Source: Opitutaceae bacterium
GTDB lineage: Bacteria; Verrucomicrobiota; Verrucomicrobiia; Opitutales; Opitutaceae
Assembly: GCA_016795545.1 (NCBI GenBank)
Contig: JAEUGX010000066.1
Coordinates: 1 to 64,000, forward strand
DNA length: 64,000 nucleotides
Direction: 5' to 3'
Shown here: piece after piece, positions 46,199 to 54,958 of the stretch
Position numbering within the stretch: position 1 is the stretch's first letter
How the letters are laid out: the number at the start of each line of letters is the position of its first letter
The notes under the pieces: generated by a model
What the model saw: the letters and a program-made list of their open reading frames with translations, nothing else
Told to the model about the DNA's origin: nothing
The model's database searches: none
Program-made: the position numbers and the translations under genes

Positions 46199-47476
46199 TC
46201 AGCCCCCGGCCGGCTTCTCACCCGCGTTCTGGGCCTCGTGCGCCAGCGCCCGGGCGATGTCGCGGTCGCCGAAGAACAAGTAGCCGGCATACAGCGCCAG
46301 GCCCGCGACCAGGAACACCACGGTGAGCAGGCTGAAGACGCCGCCCAGCCCCATCGTGCCCTTGAGCAGGCCGGCCACCAGCACGGCGAAGCCGCCGAGC
46401 GCGGAGGAGATGGTGTTCATCAGGCCGATGGCCGTCGACCGGTACCGCGCGGGCACCACGTCGCACACGATCGGCTGCTCGCTGGCGTTGCCGACGCCGC
46501 GGAAGAGCGAGAACCCGGCCACCGCCGCGACCGCCATCGTCAGGCTGGGCTCGAGGAGGAAGATGAGCAGGAACGGCGCCGCCAGGCAGTAGCCGTGGCC
46601 GTGCATCAGGAGGCGCCGGCGCGTGTCGTGCACGGCCGCCCGGTCGGAGACCCAGCCGCCCAGCATCGTGCCGAGCACGGCCGTCAGCTGCAGCATGACC
46701 GTGCCCATGAACCCCGCCATGCCCAGGCTGAGGTTGAACGTCTCCTTGAAGTACAGCGGCAGCCAGTTGAGGAAGATCCACACCGCGATCGAGGCGAGCC
46801 CGGCCTTGGCCATCATCACGTAATAGGTGGGCGTGCGCACGAGGTAGCCCAGGACCTCCCCGAGCCGGGGCTTGGCGGCCACCGGCTTGTCGGCCGCCAC
46901 CGGCCCGTCGCTCAGCAGGGGCTGGAAGATGATGCCGAACGCAATACCGCCGAGGCCCAGCACCCAGAAGCCCGACCGCCAGCCGAAATGGTCCGCGAGG
47001 TAGCCCGCGCCGAATCCGCCCAGCACGACGCCCACGTTCATGCCCGTCAGCACCATGCTGATCGCCTTGCCGCGCGTCGCCGTCCCGTGATGGTCGGCCG
47101 CCAGCGCGATCGCCGCGGGGATGTAGAGGCTTTCCGTGAAGCCGAGCGCCACGCGCAGGAGGAGCAGCGACACCAGCCCGCCGACCGCGCCGGTGAACGC
47201 CGTGACCAGGCTCCACAGGATGAGGCTCACGAAGACCAGCCGGCGCCGCGAGAAGCGATCGGCCAGGGCGCCCGCGATCGGCGATGCCAGCGCGTAGCTC
47301 CAAAGGAAGACCGAGCCCATCAGGCCGAGCTGCGCGTCGGTCAGATCCAGGTCGACCTTGATCGCCGGCAGGACGGAGGAGAGGGCGGCGCGGTCCGCGT
47401 AGTTGAGCGCGGCCGCGACGGTGAGAAAGCTGACCACGCGCCAGCGCGGGGCCATCTGGGAAAAAGGAGGAATCAT
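46199..47476 (-). CDS. MFS transporter, anion:cation symporter family (first copy)
   Basis: A 425-residue twelve-helix MFS protein. NYADRAALSSVLPAIK near residue 24 and FLWSYALASPIAGALADRFS near residue 57 are hallmarks of the ACS family that imports glucarate, hexuronates or phosphorylated sugars. It is the last gene of a leftward operon after LamG, VCBS and esterase genes, so it probably imports the products of the secreted enzymes. It is about half identical by eye in its first third to the paralogue at 54959. Confidence 0.88.
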   Translation of the reverse strand: MIPPFSQMAPRWRVVSFLTVAAALNYADRAALSSVLPAIKVDLDLTDAQLGLMGSVFLWSYALASPIAGALADRFSRRRLVFVSLILWSLVTAFTGAVGGLVSLLLLRVALGFTESLYIPAAIALAADHHGTATRGKAISMVLTGMNVGVVLGGFGAGYLADHFGWRSGFWVLGLGGIAFGIIFQPLLSDGPVAADKPVAAKPRLGEVLGYLVRTPTYYVMMAKAGLASIAVWIFLNWLPLYFKETFNLSLGMAGFMGTVMLQLTAVLGTMLGGWVSDRAAVHDTRRRLLMHGHGYCLAAPFLLIFLLEPSLTMAVAAVAGFSLFRGVGNASEQPIVCDVVPARYRSTAIGLMNTISSALGGFAVLVAGLLKGTMGLGGVFSLLTVVFLVAGLALYAGYLFFGDRDIARALAHEAQNAGEKPAGG

Positions 47477-47504
47477 GCTCGGTGGGTTCGGAGGGTTGGA
47501 GGGT

Positions 47505-48851
47505 TCAGCGGCTCGCCACTTGGCTCACCAGCCAGTCGTTGATCGCGTTCTCGTGCTCGGGCGACAACCGGACGTGGCCCATCTCGAGCGCGAGCACGAG
47601 GCGTTTCGGCGCCCGGATGCCGTTGTAGGCGGCGTACATGGTGGTCGGCGGGCAGGTCTCGTCGTTGTAGCCCCAGAGGTACAACCCGGGGGCCTTGACC
47701 CGCTTCGCGAAGTTCACGACGTCGTAATAGCCGGTGGTCTTCACCTTCGCCGGGGTCCGGTGCCCGGCGGACTCGTCGCGCATCATGTGCGGCCAGCCCC
47801 CGGCCCGGCCGTGCAGGTAGCCCGTCACGTCGCAGTAGGCGGGGTAGACCGGCGCCAGCCCCGTCACCCGGGGATCGAGCCCCGCCGTGACGATCGTCAG
47901 CTGGCCGCCCTGGCTGCGCCCGGTGACCAGCAGGTTCCGGCCGTCCCAGTTCTCGCGCGACACCAGGAAGTCGTTGGCCCGGACGCAGGCGAGGTAGACC
48001 CGCCGGAAATAATACAGGTCGCGGTTGTCGAGGAACATCATCGGATAAGCCGTGAGCGCACCCTGCCCCAGCGCCTGGTAGAACTCGGGCGGCTGGTTGA
48101 CCGGGATGCCATGGACGCCGATCTGGAAGGTGATGAATCCCCTCTCCGCCAGCTCGATCTGGCCCGGATACGGCTGCACGCCCGCGCCGGGCACGTGCAG
48201 CGTGGCGGGATAGCGCCCGGGGGCGCGGGGCTCGCACAGGATGCCGTAGACCCGGGGCTTGGAGGTCGGGATCACGCCGAGCGTGCGCAGGCTGACGTGA
48301 TAGACGTTCACCTTCGACGTGCAGGACTCGGGCATCAGCGTCAGCGTCGCCTCCATCGGCACCTTCGCCAGCGCCTCCTTCCCCGCGCGCCAGAACGCGT
48401 CGAAGTCGTCCGGCTCGACCTGCGTCGCCACGATCTTCTCCGGCGCGAAGCCCGCCGTCGCCACCCCGCGGGTGGTCACGCCGTTGATCTCGGTCGTCGC
48501 CACGCACCGGATGAAGCCGGGCTCGCGCAGCGTCCCGCCGTCGATCACCAGCCCCTCCGCCGGCACCGCGTAGACCTTCTCCTCGGCCGGCATCAGCTCG
48601 GGCCCGACCTGGACCTTGACCTTCGCCCCGGGCAGCGGGTGCTGGTCCCAGACGACGCTGATCCGGAAGGTCACGCGCTCGCCCGGCGCGTAGGTCCAAT
48701 CCGGCCGGTCCGGGACGACGCGGACCTGCGTCACGGCGATGCGCGCCGCGGCGGGCGCCGGCAACAGGGCGCCTTCTTGCGCGCGGGACGGGAGGACGCC
48801 GGCGAACACGCTGAGCGCCGCCAGGGCAAGGGGGACTAATCTTGTCTTCAT
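47505..48851 (-). CDS. Secreted acetyl xylan esterase/cephalosporin-C deacetylase-like enzyme
   Basis: A 448-residue protein with a signal peptide (LVPLALAALSVFAGVLPSRA). An N-terminal beta domain (about 30-150) precedes an alpha/beta hydrolase of the AXE1/CAH family, with nucleophile motif TGRSQGGQL near residue 312 and the catalytic His in EMGHVRLSPEHE near residue 430. The family removes acetyl groups from xylo-oligosaccharides or pectin. It is in a leftward operon with LamG, VCBS and MFS genes. Confidence 0.87.
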   Translation of the reverse strand: MKTRLVPLALAALSVFAGVLPSRAQEGALLPAPAAARIAVTQVRVVPDRPDWTYAPGERVTFRISVVWDQHPLPGAKVKVQVGPELMPAEEKVYAVPAEGLVIDGGTLREPGFIRCVATTEINGVTTRGVATAGFAPEKIVATQVEPDDFDAFWRAGKEALAKVPMEATLTLMPESCTSKVNVYHVSLRTLGVIPTSKPRVYGILCEPRAPGRYPATLHVPGAGVQPYPGQIELAERGFITFQIGVHGIPVNQPPEFYQALGQGALTAYPMMFLDNRDLYYFRRVYLACVRANDFLVSRENWDGRNLLVTGRSQGGQLTIVTAGLDPRVTGLAPVYPAYCDVTGYLHGRAGGWPHMMRDESAGHRTPAKVKTTGYYDVVNFAKRVKAPGLYLWGYNDETCPPTTMYAAYNGIRAPKRLVLALEMGHVRLSPEHENAINDWLVSQVASR

Positions 48852-48938
48852 GGTATCATCCTGGGTTGGTGGGAGGGGAGATCGTCGGGAGGCGCCGGAT
48901 GGATGGGCGGGCGGCGGGCGCCGGAACGCCGCCCGCGG

Positions 48939-50159
48939 CTAGGGCGCCCCCGGGGCGGGGCCGTCGTTCCGCCACCAGCGCAGCTCGCGCGTGGCGCCCT
49001 CGGCGCAGGCCACCAGGTCGGGGCGGCCGTCGCCGTTGAGATCCGCCGCGATCACCTGGCAGGCCCGGAGCCAGTCCTGGCGGATGACGTGCGGCGTCCA
49101 GCCGGACGCCGTCCGCTCGAACCACGCCAGGGCCGCTCCCGGCGTCTCGTGCCAGGCGGTGGCCGCGATGTCGCGGTCCCCGTCGCCGTCGAGATCGACG
49201 GCGATCGCCTCGAACGCCTGCGGGAAGGGCTGCTGCACGACGTGCTTCCGCCACTCCCCGCCGCGGCCGAGGTTCTCGTACCAGACGACCTCGGGCACGA
49301 TGGGGTTGCGCTCCGAGGGCACCAGGTCCGCGCCGAAGCCGGACGCCAGCACGAGGTCGGGATCGCCGTCGCCGTCGAAATCCACGGCCTCGCCGTGGCA
49401 GGCGCGCGCGGCCTTGTCGATGTAGTGCTGCGTCCACGGCAGGTCGGTCGGCCGGCCCGGGTTCTCCAGCCACAGCACGAGCCCCGCCCGGGCCGCCGTC
49501 CCCAGCACGTCGAGGTCGCCGTCGCCGTCCACGTCGGCCAGCCGCACCGTCCGGGTCTCGAGCAGGTTCTCGGCGATGTTCGCCTGCACCCACTTCGCCG
49601 GCGGCGGGTCCGAGGGACCGGGATTCCGGTGCCAGCTGAACATGTTGCCCTTGCGCCAGCTCGACGCGGCCACGTCGGGCCGGCCGTCGCCGTCGAGGTC
49701 GCCCACCTCCACGTCGTAAGCGCCCATGACGTCGCCCGCGCGCGTGATGAACCGCACCGGCCACTCGCCGCGCACGGCGGCGGGGCCCGGGTTCTCGAGC
49801 CAGCGGAGGTCGCCGCTCGAGTTCTCGACGATGACCACGTCCGGCCGGCCGTCGGCATTGAGGTCGGCGATCCGGTGCCGCTCCAGCAGGAAGCCGGGCG
49901 GCGGCTGGTAGTGCAGCAGGTGCCGCGTGAAGCGGCCCGTGCCGTCGTTCTCGAACCAGTGGAGCGAGTTGCGGCCGCGCGCGTCCGACGCCGTCAGGTC
50001 GAGGTCGCCGTCGCCGTCGAGGTCGGCCGCCGCCACGCCGTAGGGATAGGTGAGGTCGGCGGTGACCAGGATCTCCGTGAACCGCACCGGCGCCGCGCCC
50101 GCGGTCGCGCCGAGCAGCAGCAGCCCCGCGGTGATCAGCGGAACGGACGGCCGCCTCAT
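48939..50159 (-). CDS. Secreted FG-GAP/VCBS repeat protein
   Basis: A 406-residue protein with a signal peptide and about seven blades carrying calcium-binding loops such as AADLDGDGDLDLTASD, ADLNADGRPDVVIV and DLDGDGRPDVAAS. It has a beta-propeller fold of integrin type. Such proteins are frequent beside polysaccharide genes in Planctomycetes and Verrucomicrobia and probably mediate binding. No enzyme motif is seen. Its ATG overlaps the stop of the LamG gene as ATGA, and the operon continues to the esterase. Confidence 0.87.
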   Translation of the reverse strand: MRRPSVPLITAGLLLLGATAGAAPVRFTEILVTADLTYPYGVAAADLDGDGDLDLTASDARGRNSLHWFENDGTGRFTRHLLHYQPPPGFLLERHRIADLNADGRPDVVIVENSSGDLRWLENPGPAAVRGEWPVRFITRAGDVMGAYDVEVGDLDGDGRPDVAASSWRKGNMFSWHRNPGPSDPPPAKWVQANIAENLLETRTVRLADVDGDGDLDVLGTAARAGLVLWLENPGRPTDLPWTQHYIDKAARACHGEAVDFDGDGDPDLVLASGFGADLVPSERNPIVPEVVWYENLGRGGEWRKHVVQQPFPQAFEAIAVDLDGDGDRDIAATAWHETPGAALAWFERTASGWTPHVIRQDWLRACQVIAADLNGDGRPDLVACAEGATRELRWWRNDGPAPGAP

Positions 50160-51052
50160 GGGGCCAGCCCGTATTTCGCGCGCAGGTAGGCGTCGAGCCC
50201 GTTCAGCTCGTCGACCGTGAGCGCCTTGTCATAGCAGATCATCTCCGCGAGCTGGAACGTGAGCCAGTCGCCCAGCGTGGTGCTGCCGATGGCGGTGATC
50301 GCGCTCGGCATGTCCTCGAACGCGTCCGCGCTCTCCGGCGGGAGCGCGCGCTCCAGCACCTTGCCGTCCATGAAGATCCGGGCGAGCTTCGCCTTGTAGT
50401 CGAGCGTCACCATCAGCCGGTGCCAGGCGTCGCCGGCCAGCGCATGCTGCTCGCCCCGGTCGAAGGACGAGTTCTGCGTGACGCGCTTCTGCTCGGGCAC
50501 GGGGCGGGAGAAAAGCTTCACCTCGCCGCTGCCCTCGACGATCTGGACGGACATGCGCGAGTTGAGGTTGCTGACGTGCGTCAGGAACAGGTACCGGTTC
50601 TTGGTCCAGGCCGCGCCGGGGAACGGCGGGGGCCCGTAGACGAGCGAGGGCTTCACCAGGAAGACCGCGGTGAACCCGCTGGCCTTCTGGTTCAGCGCGT
50701 GTCCGGCCCGGTTGAGGATCAGGGTCTGCTGGTCCGCGGCGTCGAACGCCACGGCCGGCCGGCCGTGCAGGGCGCCGGCCTTGAAGGTGGGCGGACGCAG
50801 CTGCCCCATCACCAGATTCGGCAGCGGGATGCGGTCCTCGAAGATGGCGTCGAACCGTTTACCCGACTTGTCGGGCCAGTGCAGCACCCGGGCGCCGTCC
50901 TGGAGCGTGGCGGCGAGGTCGCCGGCTTCGAGCCAGAGGCCGAGCGCGTCGATCTGGCCGGGCTGGATCGCCGGCAGACGCGCCGGGAGCGTCAGGAGCG
51001 CGAACCCCGCCAGGAGCGCGCCGATTTTGCGGAATGAGACTGGAGACGTCAT
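50156..51052 (-). CDS. Secreted LamG-like concanavalin-fold protein
   Basis: A 298-residue protein with signal peptide (ALLAGFALLTLPARLPA). A jelly-roll domain of LamG/concanavalin type covers most of it: LGLWLEAGDLAATLQDG, LHWPDKSGKRFDA, MVTLDYKAKLARIFMDGK and a C-terminal AEMICYDKALTVDELNGLDAYL. It is probably a carbohydrate-binding or surface protein. The family resembles domains found in planctomycete and verrucomicrobial secreted proteins. First gene of the operon with VCBS, esterase and MFS, divergent from GH28. Confidence 0.82.
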   Translation of the reverse strand: MTSPVSFRKIGALLAGFALLTLPARLPAIQPGQIDALGLWLEAGDLAATLQDGARVLHWPDKSGKRFDAIFEDRIPLPNLVMGQLRPPTFKAGALHGRPAVAFDAADQQTLILNRAGHALNQKASGFTAVFLVKPSLVYGPPPFPGAAWTKNRYLFLTHVSNLNSRMSVQIVEGSGEVKLFSRPVPEQKRVTQNSSFDRGEQHALAGDAWHRLMVTLDYKAKLARIFMDGKVLERALPPESADAFEDMPSAITAIGSTTLGDWLTFQLAEMICYDKALTVDELNGLDAYLRAKYGLAP

Positions 51053-51179
51053 TGCTGTATCGGTTGAGGTTGAGTAATGCCTTCGCAGGCGACGTCGGCG
51101 GGGAGGCGGGCAGAAGCGTCAGCCTTGCCAATACAGAGCAGGAGCCGCGCCGCAATGGCGAACTTACACCGAAATCCGC

Positions 51180-51196
51180 GTTTCATCTTGCGAAAC
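51180..51196. promoter_or_regulatory. Dyad GTTTC-N7-GAAAC between LamG and GH28 genes
   Basis: A 5-bp inverted repeat with a 7-nt spacer lies 56 nt before the GH28 start and 128 nt before the LamG start. It is a candidate operator for the divergent pair. Short dyads occur by chance, so support is weak. Confidence 0.25.
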
Positions 51197-51251
51197 TAAA
51201 ACTTGCCCGCGCGGCGGCGGCCCGTGAATGTGCCCGCCGGCGCCTTTCCGC

Positions 51252-52850
51252 ATGACCATCGCTCCGCCTCTCCGCTCCGCGCTCCGCCGCTCCGCCCGCG
51301 CCGCCGGATTCCGGGTCGCCCTGCTCCTCCTGGCGCCCCTCGCCGCGGCCGCCGCGGTCACGCCCGACGCCCCGCACCCGCGCGCGGTGGCCAGCCCGGC
51401 CTACCGGGTCGCCGCCGACGGCCTCCCCGTCTTCACCGAACAGTTCAAGGACGTCCACTACGCCGCCTTCACCTTCACCGGCCGCGTGGAGGTGACGGTG
51501 CGGGCGTCGGCCCCGATCCGCCGCTCCGCGGTCAGCCCGCGCGCGGCCGGCGTCGCCGCCGCCGTGGAGGGCGACACCCTGCGCCTCTCCCTCGACCGGC
51601 CGCGGCGCCTCGTCGTCACCCTCAACGACGGCGAACGCCTGTTCCTGTTCGCCGACGCGCCCGACCCCGCGGCGCCCGCGCCCGGGCAGCCGGGCGTGAC
51701 GAGCGTCACCGACCTCGGCGTCGACGCCACCGGCGCCCGCCTCGAGACCGCGCGCCTCCAGGCCGCCATCGACCGGGTGGCCGCCGCGCACGGCGTGCTC
51801 TACTTCCCGCCCGGCGTCTACCTGACCGGCACGCTGAGCCTGAAGAGCCACCTCACCCTCTACCTCGCGGCCGGCGCCCTGCTCCTCGGCTCCGACCGGC
51901 CGGCCGACTACCCCGTCGATCCCGGCCACCGCGAGCCGGAGACGCTCGCCGACGCCCGCACCTGGTCCAACCTGGGCTCCGACATGACCTTCAGCCGGCT
52001 CCTCCTCGTCGACCAGGCCACGCACGTCCGCGTCGCCGGCCGGGGCGTGATCGACGGCCAGGGCCGGATCATCCGCGGCCTGGGCCGGCCGCCCAACCTC
52101 GTCCGCATCCGCTCCTCGTCGCACGTGACGTTCGCGGACGTCATCCTCCGCGACCCCGCCGCCTGGAACAGCCACCTGCTGGCCTCCGACCACGTCACCT
52201 ACCGGGGCGTGCGCATCCTCAACGACCGCAGCGTGCCCAACACCGACGGCATCGACCCGGATTCCTCCCGCGACGTGCTGATCGAGAGCTGCTTCATCTA
52301 CAGCGGCGACGACCCGATCGCCATCAAGACCAGCGGCAACGCCGGGCTCCTCCGCCCCGTCGAGCGCGTCACCGTGCGCGGCAACATCTTCCTCACGCAC
52401 ACCTCGGCGATGAAGCTGGGCAGCGAGTCGCGGGCGGACATCCGCGACGTGCTCTTCGCGGACAACGACGTGCTCGAGGCCGACCGCGCGATCACCCTCT
52501 CGTGCATGGACGGCGCCCGCTACGAGCGCATCCGCTTCGTCGACAACCGCGTCGAGCGCCTCCTCTTCAAGACCCAGCAGCGGCCCCTGCTCATCCACGT
52601 CCGGCGGCGCCAGCCGGCGGCACCGGTGGGGCTCATCCGCGACGTGCTGATCCGCGACCTGACGGTCGACGACCCCGGCCCGAATCCCAGCCGGATCGCG
52701 GGCTTCGCGGCGGACCACGCGGCCGCCGGCATCCGCTTCGAGCGCCTGACCATCGCCGGCCGCGTGCGCACCAGCGCCGCCGACGCCGGCATCGAACTCG
52801 GTCCGTACACGCAGGACGTGACTTTCCATCCTTCCTCCCCGGCACCCTGA
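51252..52850 (+). CDS. Secreted GH28-like right-handed beta-helix enzyme
   Basis: A 532-residue protein with a signal peptide (ALLLLAPLAAAAA). A beta-sandwich N-terminal domain (about 40-145) precedes a GH28 beta-helix. The catalytic acidic residues are in NTDGIDPDSS (330-339) and SGDDPIAIKTSG (351-362). The usual G-H-G motif before the next strand is absent; the aligned region is LTHTSAMKLGSES, as seen in divergent GH28 relatives. It probably acts on galacturonan-like or other acidic polymers outside the cytosol. ATG 51252 is preferred over 51228 because it starts the signal. The next gene is 10 nt downstream. Confidence 0.83.
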   Translation: MTIAPPLRSALRRSARAAGFRVALLLLAPLAAAAAVTPDAPHPRAVASPAYRVAADGLPVFTEQFKDVHYAAFTFTGRVEVTVRASAPIRRSAVSPRAAGVAAAVEGDTLRLSLDRPRRLVVTLNDGERLFLFADAPDPAAPAPGQPGVTSVTDLGVDATGARLETARLQAAIDRVAAAHGVLYFPPGVYLTGTLSLKSHLTLYLAAGALLLGSDRPADYPVDPGHREPETLADARTWSNLGSDMTFSRLLLVDQATHVRVAGRGVIDGQGRIIRGLGRPPNLVRIRSSSHVTFADVILRDPAAWNSHLLASDHVTYRGVRILNDRSVPNTDGIDPDSSRDVLIESCFIYSGDDPIAIKTSGNAGLLRPVERVTVRGNIFLTHTSAMKLGSESRADIRDVLFADNDVLEADRAITLSCMDGARYERIRFVDNRVERLLFKTQQRPLLIHVRRRQPAAPVGLIRDVLIRDLTVDDPGPNPSRIAGFAADHAAAGIRFERLTIAGRVRTSAADAGIELGPYTQDVTFHPSSPAP

Positions 52851-52860
52851 TCCCACCCTC

Positions 52861-54951
52861 ATGACCTCCGAACCCACCCGCCCCGGACTCAGCCGCCGGG
52901 ACATGCTCCGCCGGACCGGCCTGGGCCTGCTCGGCGCCTCGCTCGCCGGCCAGGTCGGCGCCGCCCCGGCCGCGCCGGCGCCGGCCGCCGCTCCCGCTCC
53001 CGTCCCCGCCCCCTCGCACAACCGCTTTCCGCGGATCGTGCAGGAATATTACGTCGCCCGCATCCGCGAGACCGAGCGGCAGGCCGACCTCCGCCGGGCC
53101 GCCGTCGGCACCCGGGCCGAGGCCGAGGCCTACGTGCAGGAGGTCCGGCGCAAGATCGGGCAATGCTTCGGGCCCCCGCCGGAGAAAACGCCGCTGCAAG
53201 CCCGGATCACCGGCGTGCTCGAGCGCGACGCCTACCGGATCGAGAAGGTGATCTTCGAGAGCCGTCCCGGCTTTCTCGTGACCGCCAACCTCTATGTGCC
53301 GAAGGGCCGGAGCGCGCCGATGCCGGGCGTGGTCGCCGCCTGCGGGCACTACCCCGAGGCCAAGGCCGCCGCCGCCTACCAGAGCTTCGCCCAGGCCCTG
53401 GCGCGGTTCGGCTACGTCACCCTCATCTTCGACCCGGCCGGACAGGGCGAGCGCCTGCAGTACCCCGACGAATCCCTCCGCTCCCGCAAGGGCGACAACG
53501 GCGTGCGCGAGCACCTCTTCGCCGGCAACCAGCAGCTGCTCGTGGGCGAGTCGCTCCCGGCCTGGCGCGCCTGGGACGGCATCCGGGCCCTCGACTACCT
53601 TCTCAGCCGGCCCGAGGTCGACCCGGCCCACGTCGGGATCACCGGCAACTCCGGCGGCGGCACCGACACCACCTGGCTGTGCGGCTGGGAGTCCCGCTGG
53701 ACCATGGCGGCGCCCCAGTGCTTCGTGACCACCTTCCGCCGCAACCTCGAGAACGAGCTGCCGGCCGACTCCGAGCAGTGTCCGCCGCGCGCGCTGGCGC
53801 TCGGCCTCGACCACTCCGACTTCATCGCGGCCATGGCCCCCAAGCCCGTCGTGCTGCTCGGCCAGGAAAAGGACTTCTTCGACGCGCGCGGCCTCGAGGA
53901 GGCCTACGCGCGCCTCCGCCGCCTCTACGCCCTTCTGGGCGCCGAGCAGAACATCCGGCTGGTCATCGACTCCGACTACCACGCCTTCTCGCAGCCCAGC
54001 CGCGAGGCGATGTACGGCTGGTTCAACCGGGTCACGGGCCTCGCCCCGGACGGCCGCGAGCCCGCGCTGACGCTCGAGACCGAGGCCGACCTGCGCTGCA
54101 CGCCGCGCGGGCAGGTCAGCACGCTCGGCAGCCGGACGATCTTCTCGTTCACCCGGGAGCACTCGCTCGCCCTGCGGCGCGCCCGGCCGGTCCTCGCCGG
54201 CGGCGCCCTGCGCGCCGCGGTGGCGGCGGCCCTGCGCCTCCCGCCCGTGCCCGCCGCCCCCGAGTACCGCATCCTCCGCCCCGCCCGCGGTCCGGCCTAC
54301 GCCGGCCGCCACGCCGCCGTCTACGCGGTCGAGACCGAGCCCCACATCTGCGCGCTCGTCTACCGCCTCAGCGCCCAGCCGCTGATCTCCCGGCCGCCGC
54401 GCCGCGGCGGGCGCGCCCTGCTCTACGTCTGCCACCGCTCGTCCGACGAGGAGCTCCAGCACGACCCCTGGCTGGCCGCCCTGGCCCAGTCCGAGGAGGC
54501 CGTCTTCACGTGCGACCCGCGCGGCATCGGCGAATCGCGCCCCAACACCTGCGGCCGGGCCTACGACGAGCCGTACAGCAGCGACTACTTCTACGCCGCC
54601 CACGGCGTCATGTTCGACCACCCCTATGTCGGGCAGAAGACCTTCGATGTGCTGGCCGTCCTCGCGTTCCTGGCGAACTGCGGCCACACCGAGGTGCACC
54701 TCGCGGCCGCCGGCTGGGGCACGATCCCGGCCACGTTCGCCGCGGTGCTATCGGACCAGGTCACGCAGGTGTCGCTGCTCCACGCCCCGACCTCGTTCGG
54801 CGACATCGCCGAGTCCGAGGAATACAACTGGCCGCTCTCCACGTTCGTGCCCGGCGTGCTGCGCACCTTCGACCTGCCCGACTGCTACGCCGCGCTCGCC
54901 GGCAAAAATCTGCGCCGCGACGAGCCCTGGGGGCCGGGGGCGGACGCGTAG
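52861..54951 (+). CDS. Tat-exported tandem alpha/beta hydrolase, second domain likely inactive
   Basis: A 696-residue protein with a twin-arginine signal (SRRDMLRRTGLGLLG, 11-25) and an Ala/Pro-rich linker. The first hydrolase domain (about 110-420) is of acetyl esterase/dienelactone type, with nucleophile Ser 264 in TGNSGGGTD and a likely His in SDYHAFSQP near residue 377. A second hydrolase-like domain (about 440-690) keeps the fold pattern (FTCDPRGIGES) but has AAAGWGTIPA where the nucleophile should be. It follows GH28 by 10 nt, so it is probably an esterase for the same polymer. Confidence 0.82.
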   Translation: MTSEPTRPGLSRRDMLRRTGLGLLGASLAGQVGAAPAAPAPAAAPAPVPAPSHNRFPRIVQEYYVARIRETERQADLRRAAVGTRAEAEAYVQEVRRKIGQCFGPPPEKTPLQARITGVLERDAYRIEKVIFESRPGFLVTANLYVPKGRSAPMPGVVAACGHYPEAKAAAAYQSFAQALARFGYVTLIFDPAGQGERLQYPDESLRSRKGDNGVREHLFAGNQQLLVGESLPAWRAWDGIRALDYLLSRPEVDPAHVGITGNSGGGTDTTWLCGWESRWTMAAPQCFVTTFRRNLENELPADSEQCPPRALALGLDHSDFIAAMAPKPVVLLGQEKDFFDARGLEEAYARLRRLYALLGAEQNIRLVIDSDYHAFSQPSREAMYGWFNRVTGLAPDGREPALTLETEADLRCTPRGQVSTLGSRTIFSFTREHSLALRRARPVLAGGALRAAVAAALRLPPVPAAPEYRILRPARGPAYAGRHAAVYAVETEPHICALVYRLSAQPLISRPPRRGGRALLYVCHRSSDEELQHDPWLAALAQSEEAVFTCDPRGIGESRPNTCGRAYDEPYSSDYFYAAHGVMFDHPYVGQKTFDVLAVLAFLANCGHTEVHLAAAGWGTIPATFAAVLSDQVTQVSLLHAPTSFGDIAESEEYNWPLSTFVPGVLRTFDLPDCYAALAGKNLRRDEPWGPGADA

Positions 54952-54958
54952 GCCCCGC

